Shown here: piece after piece, positions 12,633-25,468 of the stretch
Numbering within the stretch: position 1 is the first letter of the stretch
Layout of the letters: each line of letters starts with the position of its first letter
Assembly (NCBI GenBank): GCA_947247005.1
Contig: OX365959.1
Location: 33,004,148 to 33,068,147, forward strand
Direction of reading: 5' to 3'
From: Spisula solida
Taxonomy: Eukaryota; Mollusca; Bivalvia; Venerida; Mactridae
Length of the DNA stretch: 64,000 nt
Notes under the pieces: generated by a model
Seen by the model: the letters and a program-made list of their open reading frames with translations, nothing else
Database searches by the model: none
What the model was told of the DNA's origin: nothing
Made by a program: the position numbers and the translations under genes

Positions 12633-13480
12633 ATAGCCTACACAGACATTCAAATTTCCTTCCTTCCTGTGTTCTGATTGGTTCTTGTACAGACAAGACC
12701 AGATCAGTCCAACATGATAGGTAAATCCATCCATTATCTATCCATTAAACCAGTCAAGTTCTACTTGTTAATGACTATGCATTTTTGAAATTAACAGACA
12801 AATTAACAACTCTGTCTACTAAGTATATTTTATAATTTACATATCAACACTTGAGGAATTAATGTTGACCCAAGTACAAGATAAATGGACTGGTCCAAGC
12901 TGGCTTATCAGATCATCAATATAACCTCCTAGCATTTTATTACCAACAGTGACCTTTCAGACCATCACCTGTTGTCTGCAATGTACACAATTTGACCTGG
13001 CTATGAGTAGGAGAACATAATAAATCTTATCTCATTCTCTACACATTCATTGAAGAGTTTTATGAGATGCCGATGTTAGGTTGAATTCATAAAATTGTTC
13101 TTATTTACCTTAATATCATTATTTGTATGTAAATACAAACTCTGTTTATTGAAATAAAATGATCAGCAATTTCCAAATAATTCAGTATGTTATTTTATAA
13201 CTGAAATATATTTACCTGGCACACAGCTAGCTTTCATACATGAAAGAGTGGGGGGGGGGGATTTTAAGAGAGGTTGACCATTAGCAATATTTGTAGGTGA
13301 TCAAATAAGCATAATTAATATGTGCATAGCAGATCGAGGCATGGATTGAGCCTGTGATTGTTAGATTTAAAGATTAATGCCTGAACCGTCCATGCCACCA
13401 CAGACTTAGCCAGAAAATGACCAAATAAACTAAGCTAAGGTCTGAGACACAATCGTAAGATAGTTTGTAAAAGATGTTTT
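12633..13480. other. Non-coding stretch with a poly-G run
   Basis: Nothing recognised apart from a G run at about 13250-13260. Confidence 0.4.
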
Positions 13481-13770
13481 TATGCCCCCGTATCGATAGA
13501 TTGTGAGGCATATAGTGATTCACCTGTCCGTCCGTTCGTCCGTCCATTCGTCCGTCCGTCCTGGTTAACCCAAATTGACCGTTTCTTCTAGCATCTTTAT
13601 GGCTTGCTACAAAGCTTCCAAACTTGCATGGATGTTGTATATGAACACTCTCCACACACCTGTATCACCTAACCCCATTTTGACCTTCACCTTGACCTAA
13701 TTTTGGACTTAGACTTATTTATGGACAAGGCTTCCACAGGGGGCATAAGCGTTTAGTGAACGCAGTCTTG
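13481..13770 (+). mobile_element. Family B repeat (B1), complete
   Basis: Starts TTATGCCCCCGTATCGATAG (the first T lies just before 13481), then GGCATATAGTGATTCACC, a CCGT microsatellite, a ~170-bp body, and the end GGGGGCATAAGCG...CGCAGTCTTG. TATGCCCC and GGGGCATA form short inverted repeats. Five copies occur in the window, all in this orientation. Non-coding and presumably mobilised in trans. Confidence 0.8.
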
Positions 13771-13835
13771 TTTTCTTCTTTAATGTAATTATATTTTTAT
13801 ACAAGTCCGAACTATTTCAATGTTTTTGTACATGT

Positions 13836-14235
13836 GTGAAGACTAAGGAAAAGTATGGAAAAGTTTGGACTTTTATGTTCTGGACAAAAAATCAGCACAA
13901 ATATAAAGTCCAAACTATTCCAAAGTTTTCCAATGGCTTATACAGACAAATGTTAAAGTCCAAACTTTTCCAATTCTTTTGGAATTCTGATTTGAGAGAG
14001 AAAGTAAAAGTCCAAGGTATTCCCAAGTATTCCAATGTCTTTGACATTTGGAAAACAAAGGATTTGTTTGGATTTGTTTTTCGAAGTAATTCCATCTATT
14101 CCAACCTAAAAATGCAAACAAATCCAAAGAACTCTTTGGAATTGTTTGGAAAAAAAATCCTAGGAATTCCAATCTTTTCTCATTGAGAAAACTTTGCATA
14201 TTCTTAGGAAATCATAGGAATTCATTGGAATAGGG
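13836..14235. repeat. Degenerate GGAATTC/TCCAAACT repeat tract 2
   Basis: Same word composition as 3560-4035 (GGAATTC, TTTGGAAT, TCCAAACTATTCC). Open frames exist on both strands but only read through the repeat. It directly abuts the truncated 3' end of LINE-1. Confidence 0.7.
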
Positions 14236-16064
14236 AAAACATTGAATTAATTTCTGCAGGGGTAAGTACCATGCATTTAGTTTTGGACGGGTTTAAAGCC
14301 ATGTTATTAATATCACACCATTTGTTGATATTATTCAAGTTTAGTTGAATATTAAGTTCTATATCTTCAATATTGTGATGTGAGCTAAAAAGAGTTGAAT
14401 CATCTGCATATAGGTCAATATTAGCCATCGTTGTTTTCAATCCGATGTCATTGATGTAAATTAAGAAAAGAAGAGGTCCAAGAATAGACCCTTGAGGAAC
14501 ACCCGATTTTGTATTTAAAGTTTCGGAATAACAATTATTTACCTTAATACATTGTTTCCTGTTACTTAGGTATGATTCAAAAAGCCTCACGGTACTTTCA
14601 GAAAAATGGTATAATTTTAGTTTATATATTAATATGTCATGATCTACAAGATCAAACGCCTTACTCAAATCTAGAAACACCGCTCCAACATATTTTCCCG
14701 AGTCTATGTCCTTCAACCAAGTATCTATTAAACGTATAAGTGCTGTTTGACAAGAGTGTTTCTTCCTAAAACCAGATTGCTTTTGATTTAAAACATTGCT
14801 AGTTTCAAAGTATTCATGGAGCTGTGTTGCAATATGTCGCTCGAATACCTTTGATATAGTTGATAATATTGATATTGGTCTATAATTACAAGGGTTCTGT
14901 CTTTTCACCCTGTTTAAAAATAGGTATGACAAAGGCTTCCTTTAGCGAGTCTGGAAAAATACTATGATTTATACTAGTATTTATAATATGAGCAAGAGCT
15001 GTCGTTATGTAATCACCACAGTTCTTTAATATTTTGGGGCCTATACCATCTAGGCCAGTTGACTTCGTTACATCTAGTTTATCAATTATTAATTTGACTT
15101 CGTAAGGAGTTATATGTTTAATATTGAACTGTTTATACCTTAGTCTTTCATCTAAATACATTTGCAAAGGTTTAAAATGTTCTTTCACAAATTTTGTTTT
15201 TGATATCATATCTGAAATATTAACAAAATGTTCATTCAGTACATTTAAAATATCATTCTGCGTTTCAATGGCATAGTCTTTTTCTTTTAATGTTTTTGGA
15301 ATCAACACTCCTTCTTTACTTGCATTATTTTGCTGACTTATGCTGTGAAGTGCTTTCCATATTTCAGAGGAGTTTTTCTTATCCTTAACGGCATTGTTAT
15401 AAAAGGCCTTTTTACTTTTTTTTATCATCGATGTAACTTTATTGCGACTTATTTTGTAATTGTCAAAATCTTTCGCTTTAAGCAATCGATCCCTATGTAA
15501 AATGGCCCTTTTAAAGTCTTCATTATACCACTCTGGTTGAGTATTACGTTTGATACGTTTTACCTTTACCGGTGCATGCTTATACAATATAGTATTGATG
15601 GTTTTATATAAAAACTTTAATGAGTCATTAGGATCATGTAGATTTTCAATAGTATCAATATTTGACGAGGCTAAGTTGTTTCTAAAACATGTTTCATCAA
15701 ATTTTTTGAAACACCGATATTTTATATGATTATGTTTGTTTTTCTTTTGAATATCGGATTTGTACAGTCTTGTAAAACACACAAGTAAATGGTCACTTAT
15801 GCCATATGACGGCACACTTACTTCACTAGCCAAACTTGGTTGTGTCGTATAGATGTGATCAATTATATTAGAAGTTCTTTTATTTATTCTTGTTGCACAA
15901 CATATCAGTTGTGTAAGTCCGAATTTTTTAACTAACGTTTCCCACCTTTTGTTGGAATATTTATCAACAGTCTTATTTGGGAAGTAATTTATGTTGAGAT
16001 CATAAAGAATGTAAATTTCAGATTTTAAATTGTCTAATACATGTACATCAAGCTGCATTTCAAA
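14236..16064 (-). pseudogene. LINE-1 (jockey/CR1-like) ORF2, C-terminal endonuclease, linker and reverse transcriptase
   Basis: Two overlapping frames on the minus strand (14886-16064 and 14236-14932) give the end of an APE-type endonuclease (DLNINYF, IIDHIYT, SDHLLVCF), a linker, and a reverse transcriptase with NYRPISILS, FLDLSKAFD, GVPQGSILGPLLF and the catalytic YADD. A frameshift near 14900-14930 separates LDGIGPKIL...IFKQGEK from NYRPIS. The glycine usually before DLN is Y here. The 3' end is lost at the GGAATTC tract. The missing N-terminal part is at 23066-23992, on the far side of a 7-kb insertion. Jockey/CR1-like placement rests on motif style, not a tree. Confidence 0.85.
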
Positions 16065-16089
16065 GGACAAGGTTAGCTAACTAGTAAAA

Positions 16090-18410
16090 ATGGCCCAAAA
16101 ATAATGAAAAATAAAAAATAGACGCAAAATGTTTTTTGTTATCTATTTTTAATAACCAACCTTTATTCTTCATAAAAATGTATTTTTTCTTTAGAAAGTC
16201 CGTTTTAAAGTCAGTAAAATTCCACTTGTAAGAACCCCTCTAGCTAAAAATGGCAAAATCTGCGTTTTTCGTGTAACACTTTTTTATTTGTTCATATCAG
16301 CGCACGTTTGTTCCACCCTCAAACTTGCTTAGCTTTCTGAGGAATTTCAAGTTGATTGATAACATCACTGTTATTTTTTGGAACACGCGTGCGCTCATAT
16401 CTTAAATTTAAAGTATATAAGCTGTAACGCGACGTTTCTGACCTAAAAAGCAACATGACGTCACGTCAGAAGCAGACGACGACGTTTTGCGCAACGGCAA
16501 CGTCCTATTTGGCCGGAGCGCGATTATCGTAGTTTCTTTGTTTAACCCGCTCATCCTGCTCAACAATACGACATGTAAGGCCACTACTATTTCATTTCTT
16601 GGTTTACACTATTTTTTTGGAATTATTTATGTCCACCGGTCAGTCGAATTGTTTTAAATGGAAAACGCCTTTGAACGCGTCTGTCGCATGAAAAGGTTGC
16701 AAAATAAATCTGGTATACTATTATTTTTTATTATTTACATACACCATCATTTACCTACTTCAAAAATTCGCGACAGAAGCAGAGGTACAATACGATCCAT
16801 AGCAACGCATACATCCGATCCATAGCAACGTATACGGGTGAACTACGCAACTATAAAACTCCGCGGCCTTACTGTTATTCCGATCAAACTGCATTGTAGC
16901 TTCTGAAGTCGCCGACAATATGTACATCACAGATTTGCCGACTGATTAGACGTTGCCGACTTATGTCGGGCAATAAAAGGAAACAGAGGGAAAACTCACA
17001 TCAAAGACATTTAGCCGAACTTGATGCACTTGAGAATTTTAACTGATCTATAATTAGCTCGCTTTGACACAGTCATATTGAATATCGTTCATTTAGAAGG
17101 CTTCACGTGATTGACGTCTGTTGAATCGCTGTTAGTGGAATAAGTCATCATTAAACATTATTTCATTGAGAAAAATAAATCGTATGAATAATGGATAAAT
17201 CCTTGAAGGTAGGGGCCTAATTAAAAACGTCCCGTCTTCGCATCAAATGATTATTGGATTTATATTAGTTGTGATTAAATCAAGTAGAGTCCCTGTAAAA
17301 ACATACAGACAGGAACGTTTATAGTGTCTTTCTGATACAGGTGACTAAATAATCTAAATACATTCGATATAGCGGACTATAGGTGCTTTACGGGAATCTT
17401 GGACAAAAAGTGTAAACCTTCAATTCGAACGAAAATAGATCATCTGCATTATCAAAAACCACGATAATCAATTCAAGAGATCAAACTAGCGCTGATACTG
17501 TAGCCTTTAAAACTTCAGTTGACTTATAGTCCAGATAATTTGACACGACTCTCGACCTTCAATTAGCATTATTTAACAGCTGATATATCGTCTATATTTA
17601 TAATCCCGGTTGTATGTTTTCATAAGCGGAAAGTATCACGAAGACACAAATCTAAAAGGACCGATATTGTACGATTTGCTCGCGGAAATTGATATATTCA
17701 ACGCAAGAACCTCGTAATATATTTATGCATAATGGTCAGGATCATGTCAAATTGTCTGTGCTATACTAACTTGCGGAACGTACGATCCGATTTACAAAGA
17801 ATTTAATGATGATCATTCTAGAAAATAGTAAGTGATAAATTCTACGAGCATGATTACACGCGCAGAGAGCTATTCAGACTTATACAAACAATTTGACCGT
17901 TGTTATTATAAATAAAAGCGCAAAGTTACTATGACGTGGCATATATATGTGTCTATACGGAGAATCGAGTCGAGTTTCCCGAAAATGAGTTGACCTTGTC
18001 AGCTGAATATTTCACGTTACCTGATTGGTACTTTAATTTTGATACGTTTTATGATGGCAATTAGACATGTGTTTTGACGGTAATTAAATCATTTTTAAAC
18101 ATGTTTGATCTTTTGACGATTCGTCCCATCGGCAAAAATAAAAATGTCACATTGCAGTATTTGTTTGCACTTTCAGAAGACAAAAGTAGTGTCCTTAACA
18201 CGTTAATTTGAAGTAAATAGTCAAATGCTTTATGTAGTTCGTCTAGCTTCAAGGATAAAATAGAGCAGATGAAGCATTATTTTCACAAGCGTAATTCGAA
18301 CCATGGGTTCAAAATAAATCAGTTGCTCACGATGTGAAATAACACCTGACCTTAGAATACAAATATTCTATTTAATTCATGCTTAATATAGGGTTTTCCT
18401 AAATATTTTT
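16090..18410. other. Non-coding interior of the 7-kb element
   Basis: No coding capacity recognised. A CpG-richer patch at about 16380-16560 contains a double CRE-like motif (next entry). Confidence 0.45.
16456..16468. promoter_or_regulatory. CRE-like TGACGTCACGTCA
   Basis: A perfect palindromic CRE (TGACGTCA) overlaps a second CGTCA half site, in a locally GC-richer patch inside the 7-kb element. Binding by CREB/ATF proteins is known for this motif; activity here is only inferred and the motif can occur by chance. Confidence 0.3.
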
Positions 18411-18692
18411 TATGCCCCCGTATCGATAGATCGGGAGGCATATAGTGATTCACCTGTCCGTCCGTCCGTTCGTCCGTCCGTCCTGGTTAACCCAAATTGA
18501 CCGTTTCTTCTAGCATCATTATGGCTTGCTACAAAGCTTCCAAACTTGCATGGATGTTGTATATGAACACTCTCCACACACCTGTATCACCTGACCCCAT
18601 TTTGACCTTCACCTTGACCTAATTTTGGACTTAGACTTATTTATGGACAAGGCTTCCACAGGGGGCATAAGCGTTTATTGAACGCAGTCTTG
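18411..18692 (+). mobile_element. Family B repeat (B2), complete
   Basis: Starts in a T run with TATGCCCCCGTATCGATAGA, then the CCGT microsatellite, and ends GAACGCAGTCTTG followed by TTTT. Nearly identical to B1 and B4 in the body, so these copies are fairly young. Confidence 0.8.
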
Positions 18693-19479
18693 TTTTAAAT
18701 AAAGCATGGAGTGAAATTCGAATCAGCAGGGACGCGGAATTCTGATTTCTTGCAAACAAACTGAACAGAAGTGCATTTAAAATAATAACTTGTGTATATA
18801 ACGGCCAAAACACCTGTAATTGCCTATAACAACCATTGATGTCACGTGTATAGGCCTACTATAAAGCTCTCAAGGGCAACTGATCTTCTTGTATAACGTT
18901 TTTCCAGGCCGTACAATTTGAAAACCAATTTGCATTCGCGAGTCAAGTGATGCTTGGTGAGCGGTTTAGTTTAATTTTTCTCGGTCAGTTGACTTGTGTG
19001 TTTGGGTATTTCTGTGCCGTGTGATTATGGTCTGTGTTAGTTCTGTGTTCGACTGTTTCAGTTCAGTGCTAGATCTACCTTCCCCTTAGAATATAACCTA
19101 CCTTTTAAGCCAGTGAAAACGCCGATCTGTGCTGGTTAAATGCTAGATTTAATTATGACATCATGAGTTGATCACATACTCTATCGGCCAATCAAAATAC
19201 CGTATTGTAAATTTCATTAATTTACGGAGAGTTGAAACCAAATACCAATCCTTTAATTATTAAAAACAAATAACTCACTATGTTCTATTACATAAAAAAA
19301 ACTTCATGCTCCAACTGTTATGTAATTACATGAACACGTTGTTTCGCTAATGAATTTGAATTGCAACATGATCGTATTTATGTTCAATTAGATACAGGTA
19401 CAGGTACCCATATACGTTCCTTTTACTTTTGTTATCGAACTCAGATTTAACTACTTTTGCTCGTTCGTCAATTATTTTT

Positions 19480-21450
19480 AGAGGTTCAGTTTCTATAGCA
19501 ACCACATCTTTAAATAGCAATATCATACGAGTATGTGTATGTCAATTATTATACTTCGCAAAAGGCTATAATAGTCTATAAGCCTCAACTTGGAAACTTC
19601 GTGAGTTATGCAACTATTCAGAAAATTTCCGAACTTTTAAGTATTTTGATTGCCATGGCAACCACAAAGTGTGTCCGATTATACATATCAAATAATTGTC
19701 GTAATCCGACCAATGTCCTCTATCCACACACCGAATTTCATAGTTCTGTCTTACATAATACTCTAGTTATGCCACGGTCTTGTAAAACCGGCTTTTCCCC
19801 CACTGTTTTGTGTTTCCATAGCAACGCTTTCTTTTAGCAAAATCAAAATATATGGTACATGCATATTCCCCTTAATACACCCTATGCATAAACTAAGTTC
19901 AGTAATCCAGACTTGCAAGTTGTTCGAATAGTGGCATGATTCCAGTTTTCTGTTGTTATTTAGTTTGTTTTTAGCTCACCTGTCACAAAGTGACAGAGTG
20001 AGCTTTTGTGATCACTCTTCGTCCGTCGTCCGTCGTCCGTCGTCCGTCCGTCGTCCGTCCGTCCGTCCGTCAACAATTGGCTTGTGTAGACACTAGAGGT
20101 CACAATTTTAGCCTAATCTTTATGAAACTTGGTCACAATGATCATCTCAACAAAATCTAGGCCAAGTTCGATATTGGGTCATCCGGGGTCAAAAACTAGG
20201 TCACTAGGTCAAATCATAGAAAAACCTTGTGTAGTCACTAGAGGTCACAATTTTGACTTAATCTTTATGAAACTTGGTCATAATGATCATCTCAATAAAA
20301 TCTAGGTCAAGTTCGATATTGGGTCATCTGGGGTCAAAAAATAGGTCACTAGGTCAAATCATAGAAAAACCTTGTGTAGTCACTAGAGGTCACAATTTTG
20401 ACTTAGTCTTTATGAAACTTGGTCACAATGATTATCTCGACAAAATCTAGGTCAAGTTTGATATTTGGTCATCCGGGGTCAAAAACTAGGTCACAAGGTC
20501 AAATCATAGAAAAACCTTGTGTAGTCACTAGAGGTCATAATTTTGACTTAATCTTTATGAAACTTGGTCACAATGATCATCTCAACAAAATTTAGGTCAA
20601 GTTCGATATTGGGTCATCCGGGGTCAAAAACTAGGTCACTAGGTCAAATCATAGAAAAACCTTGTGTAGTCACTAGAGGTCACAATTTTGACTTAATCTT
20701 TATGAAACTTGGTCACAATGATCATCTCAATAAAATCTAGGTCAAGTTCGATATTGGGTCATCTGGGGTCAAAAACTAGGTCAGTAGGTTAAATCATAGA
20801 AAAACCTTGTGTAGTCACTAGAGGTCACAATTTTGACTTAATCTTTATGAAACTTGGTCACAATGATTATCTCGACAAAATCTAGGTCAAGTTCGATATT
20901 GGGTCATCCGGGGTCAAAAACTAGGTCACAAGGTCAAATCATAGATAAACCTTGTGTAGTCACTAGAGGTCACAATGTCGACCTTATCTTTATGAAACTT
21001 GGTCACTTTGATCATCTCAACAAAATCTAGGCCAAGTTTGATATTGGTTTATCTGGGGTCAAAAACTAGGTCATTAATTCCAATCATATAAAAACCTTGT
21101 GTAGTCACTAGGGGTCACAATATTGGCCTTATCTGTATGAAACTTTGTCACAATGATCATCTCTACAAAATCTAGGTCAAGTTCGACAGGTGAGCGACCT
21201 AGGGCCCTTTGGGCCCTCTTGTTTACATGTTTCGTTGCCATAGCGACGTTTTCTTAGGCCAGACTGGTGAATGTATCAACATGCATTATTCCCATAATGT
21301 TCTAAAACAATATGCAACACTTTATGAGTGTCTATGTTGAGTACTGTTTCCTTATTTCCTCGTTCATGTCGCCAAAAAGATAAATAGAATGACGGATAAC
21401 ATATTGTTGCCATGGCAACAGTAGATTATTTTTTTGAATATAAGTATCAT
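19480..21450. repeat. Degenerate ~165-bp tandem repeat, each unit with an X-box-like motif
   Basis: CTATAGCAACC (about 19493), TTGCCATGGCAACC (19649-19662), TTTCCATAGCAAC (about 19805), GTTGCCATAGCGAC (about 21233) and GTTGCCATGGCAAC (21406-21419) recur every 155-177 bp once the 1251-bp A1 insertion is subtracted. The sequence between them is poorly conserved. GTTGCCATGGCAAC is a perfect RFX-type X-box palindrome; function here is inference. Confidence 0.5.
19971..21221 (+). mobile_element. Family A repeat (A1), complete
   Basis: Order of parts: start TTAGCTCACC, palindrome (TGTCACAAAGTGACAG inside AGCTCACC...GGTGAGC-like ends), CGTCCGTC microsatellite, about seven units of a ~157-bp core (AAACTTGGTCACAATGATCA...), then AGGTGAGCGACC, hairpin AGGGCCCTTTGGGCCCT and the end CTTG. 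This matches the plan known for Helentron-associated/pearl-like elements. Flanks are T runs on both sides, with no target duplication. Confidence 0.85.
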
Positions 21451-21518
21451 TTTCGATCATGATGCACTGTTACGGGTTACTAGTCAAATTATTATCAAAT
21501 TCTGTTACTGGGCCATTT

Positions 21519-23042
21519 TTAGCTCACCTGTCACAAAGTGACAGAGTGAGCTTTTGTGATCACTCTTCGTCCGTCGTCCGTCCGTCGTCCGTCCGTCCGT
21601 CGTCCGTCCGTCCGTCAACAATTTGCTTGTGTAGACACAAGAGGTCACAATTTTGACTTAATCTTTATGAAACTTGGTCACAATAATCATCTCAACAAAA
21701 TCTAGGTCAAGTTCGATATTGGGTCATCTGGGGTCAAAAACTAGGTCACAAGGTCAAATCATGGAAAAACCTTGTGTAGTCACTAGAGGTCACAATTTTG
21801 ACCTAATCTTTATGAAACTTGGTCACAATGATAATCTCAACAAAATCTAGGTCAAGTTCGATATTGGGTCATCCGGGGTCAAAAACTAGGTCACAAGGTC
21901 AAATAATAGAAAAACCTTGTGTAGACACTAGAGGTCACAATTTTGACCTAATCTTTATGAAACTTGGTCACAATGATCATCACAACAAAATCTAGGTCAA
22001 GTTCGATATTGGGTCATCCGGGGTCAAAAACTAGGTCACAAGGTCAAATCATAGAAAAACCTTGTGTAGACACTAGAGGTCACAATTTTGACCTAATCTT
22101 TATGAAACTTGGTCACAATGATCATCACAACAAAATTTAGGTCAAGTTCGATATTGGGTCATCAGGGGTCAAAAACAAGGTCACAAGGTCAAATCATAGA
22201 AAAACCTTCTGAAGACACTAGAGGTCACAATTTTGACTTAATATCTATGAAACTTGGTCACAATGATCATCTCAACAAAATCTAGGTCAAGTTTGATATT
22301 GGGTCATCCGGGGTCAAAAACTAGGTCACAAGGTCAAATCATAGAAAAACCTTGTGTAGACACTAGAGGTCACAATTTTGACTTAATCTCTATGAAACTT
22401 GGTCACAATCTAGGTCAAGTTCGATATTGGGTCATCCGGGGTCAAAAACTAGGTCACAAGGCCAAATCATAGAAAAACCTTGTGTAGTCACTAGAGGTCA
22501 CAATTTTGACCTAATCTTTATGAAACTTGGTCACATTGATCATCACAACAAAATCTAGGTCAAGTTTGATATTGGGTCATCTGGGGTCAAAAACTAGGTC
22601 ACAAGGTCAAATCATAGAAAAACCTTGTGTAGACACTAGAGGTCACAATTATGACTTAATCTTTATGAAACTTGGTCACAATGATCATCTCAACAAAATC
22701 TAGATCAAGTTTGATATTGGGTCATCCGGGGTCAAAAACTAGGTCACACGGTCAAATTATAGAAAAACCTTGTGTAGTCACTAGAGGTCACAATTTTGAC
22801 CTAATCTTTATGAAACTTGGTCACAATGATCATCACAACAAAATCTAGGCCAAGTTCGATATTGGGTCATCTGGGGTCAAAAACTAGGTCACAAGGTCAA
22901 ATCATAGAAAAACTTTGTGTAGACACTAGAGGTCACAATTTTGACTTAATCTTTATGAAACTTGGTCACAATGATGTCATGTACATCTTGGTCATGTACT
23001 GCTATAACAGGTGAGCGACCTAGGGCCCTTTGGGCCCTCTTG
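21519..23042 (+). mobile_element. Family A repeat (A2), inserted in the right inverted repeat of the 7-kb element
   Basis: Same parts as A1, with about nine core units. Removing it restores GGCCATTT+TTACTAG, which is exactly the inverse of the 7-kb element's left end. This proves insertion between two T residues with no duplication, and proves that A2 is younger than the 7-kb element. Confidence 0.9.
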
Positions 23043-23065
23043 TTACTAGTTAGTGAACCTTGTCC

Positions 23066-23992
23066 TTTATCTATCCAACATCGTTTCGAGTTTGGTGGTC
23101 TGTAAACAAAATTTATGAAAAATGGTTTACTATTTGCAATATTTATTTGAAGCCAAAGTGATTCTACTTCGTCACTTTCTATGTCATAACGACGGGTATA
23201 TTGAACGTCATTTGAAATGTAGACAAGGATCCCTCCACCCTTAGTACATGAATTTCTATCTTTCCTTTCAAATGTGTAGTTATTAAGATGCAAGGAGTTG
23301 TCACTGATATTTACTGATAAGAATGTCTCACATAAGCCAAGGATTATCTGAGATGTATATTGCGACTATTGACATTTTATTTCATTTAATTTTGGGAGAA
23401 AGTGTTGTATGTTCAAACTTGCTACATGGAGCCCTTTTTTGTTAGGGCTAAACATGGTTGCATTAATCGAATGTTTTACTTGCCTATCTCTATCAATCAT
23501 ACAAATATTCTCATTACGTTCCGAAATTGTATTGACTTTTGGAGCTTTATAACTGACACAGCTTCGCAATGATAAGTTGGCCATGTTAGAGTTCATAACA
23601 TCATTAAGATCACTGTTATGTGATGTATAAGTATGATAGTTAGCAATATAACAATTATTATGTTCTAATGAAGTATATAGTGATATGCTGGCTTGCGCTG
23701 AAGTTTGAGACACTATAGCTCTTTTTACAACTGCACATTCTATTAAATTTATATTACTACAACTTACATTATTTTCATCATTCCAGCGAGTTTCTCCGGC
23801 AGATATCGCAAGAGTTATAACCTTGTTTTTCTGAAGATTATTCACTAATTCAGTTAAATTTACATTCAAACACGCCCTTACAATTAGACCTATTTTGGTG
23901 TCAAACATAACCATAATATCCTCAAAATTAATACATTTTTGAAGGGTAGTTACAAGTTGTTGTTTATTAATAATTTTGTGATATTTACTCTT
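23066..23992 (-). pseudogene. LINE-1 ORF2, N-terminal region and first half of the endonuclease
   Basis: The minus strand reads one frame with a single TAG stop (about 23366): a ~170-residue leader without recognised domain, GLHVASLNIQHFLPKLNEIK (start of the APE endonuclease), GLCETFLS, GGGILVYISND and VYRPPNSK. It joins the 14236-16064 part across the 7-kb insertion. The frame stays open up to 23992, where family A repeat A3 cuts it, so the true N-terminus is missing. Confidence 0.85.
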
Positions 23993-23993
23993 T

Positions 23994-25468
23994 TTAGCTC
24001 ACCTGTCACAAAGTGACAGAGTGAGCTTTTGTGATCACTCTACGTCCGACCGTCGTCCGTCCGTCCGTCAACAATTTGCTTGTGTAGACACTAGAGGTCA
24101 CAATTTTGACTTAATCATTATGAAACTTAGTCACAATGATCATCTCAACAAAATCTAGGTCAAGTTCGATATTGGGTCATCCGGGGTCAAAATCTAGGTC
24201 ACAAGGTCAAATTATAGAAAAACCTTGTGTAGTCACTAGAGGTCACAATTTTGACTTAATCTTTATAAAACTTGGTCACAATGATCATCTTAACAAAATC
24301 TAGGTCAAGTTCGATATTAAGTCATCCGGGGTCAAAAACTAGGTCACAAGGTCAAATCATAGAAAAACCTTGTGTAGTCACTAGAGGTCACAATTTTGAC
24401 TTAATCTTTATAAAACTTGGTCACAATGATCATCTTAACTAAATCTAGGTCAAGTTCGATATTGGGTCATCCGGGGTCAAAAACTAGGTCACAAGGTCAA
24501 ATCATAGAAAAACCTTGTGTAGACACTAGAGGTCACAATTTTGACCTAATCTTTATGAAACTTGGTCACAATGATCATCTCAACAAAATCTAGATCAAGT
24601 TCGATATTGGGTCATCCGGGGTCAAAAACTAGGTCACAAGGTCAAATCATAGAAAAACCTTGTGTAGTCACTAGAGGTCACAATTTTGACCTAATCTTTA
24701 TGAAACTTGGTGACAATGATCATCACAACAAAATCTAGGTCAAGTTCGAAATTGGGTCATGGGTGTCAAAAACTAGGTCACAAGGTCAAATCATAGAAAA
24801 ACCTTGTGTAGACACTACAGGTCACAATTTTGTCTTAATGTTTATGAAACTTGGTGGCAATGATCATCTCAACAAAATCTAGGTCAAGTTTGATATTGGG
24901 TCATCCAGGGTCAAAAACTAGGTCACAAGGTCAAATCATAGAAAACCTTGTGTAGTCACTAGAGGTCACAGTTTTACCATAATCTTTACGAAACTTGGTC
25001 ACAATGATCAACACAACAAAATGTAGGTCAAGTTCGATATTGGGTCATCTGGGGTCAAAAACGAGGTCACAAGGTCAAGTCATAGAAAAACCTTGTGAAG
25101 TTACTAGAGGTCACAGTTTTGGCCTGATCTTTACAAAACTTAGTCACAATGATCATAACAACCAAATCTAGGTCAAGTTCAATATTGGGTCATCCGGGGT
25201 CAAAAACTTGGTCACAAGGTCAAATCATAGAAAAACCTTGCATAGTCACTAGAGGTCACTATTTTGGGCTAATCTTTATGAAATTGGTCACAATGATCAT
25301 CTCAACAAAATCTAGATTAAGTTCGATATTGGGTCATCCAGGGTCAAAAACTAGGTCACTAGGTCAAATCATAGAAAAACCTTGTGAAGTAACTAGAGGT
25401 CACAGTTTTGGCCTGGTCTTTATGAAACTAAGTCACAATGATCATAACAAGAAAATCTAGGTCAAGTT
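23994..25468 (+). mobile_element. Family A repeat (A3), 3' end missing
   Basis: Normal start and microsatellite followed by about nine core units. The sequence breaks off inside a core unit at GTCAAGTTC and runs straight into LINE-2. The AGGTGAGC / GGGCCC / CTTG end is absent. LINE-1 sequence upstream of 23992 is also missing, so a deletion or recombination joined A3 to LINE-2. Confidence 0.8.

Larger units (their letters stand above)
16065..23065. mobile_element. 7.0-kb terminal-inverted-repeat element inserted in LINE-1
   Basis: The left end GGACAAGGTTAGCTAACTAG is the inverse of the right end CTAGTTAGTGAACCTTGTCC. Past these 23 bp the left end continues TAAAAATGGCCC; the right matches it (GGGCCATTT / TTACTAG) once the family A repeat at 21519-23042 is removed, so the inverted repeat is at least 32 bp. 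Removing the element rejoins LINE-1 in frame (WID/KFEMQLD), which fixes the borders; flanking AAA/TTT may belong to the element or the target. No transposase-like frame is present. It carries B2, A1, A2 and an X-box repeat array. Superfamily unknown. Confidence 0.8.

Noticed and set aside
13836..14199. Open frames of 94-116 codons on both strands
   Set aside because: They read through the GGAATTC/TCCAAACT repeat tract and have no independent support.
19971..21221. CRISPR-like regular repeats in family A cores
   Set aside because: Units are ~157 bp head-to-tail with no spacers, and the DNA is from an animal genome.
21190..21225. GGGCCC hairpin followed by T run as a transcription terminator
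   Set aside because: It is the fixed 3' end of a mobile repeat present in many copies; a bacterial-type terminator makes no sense here.
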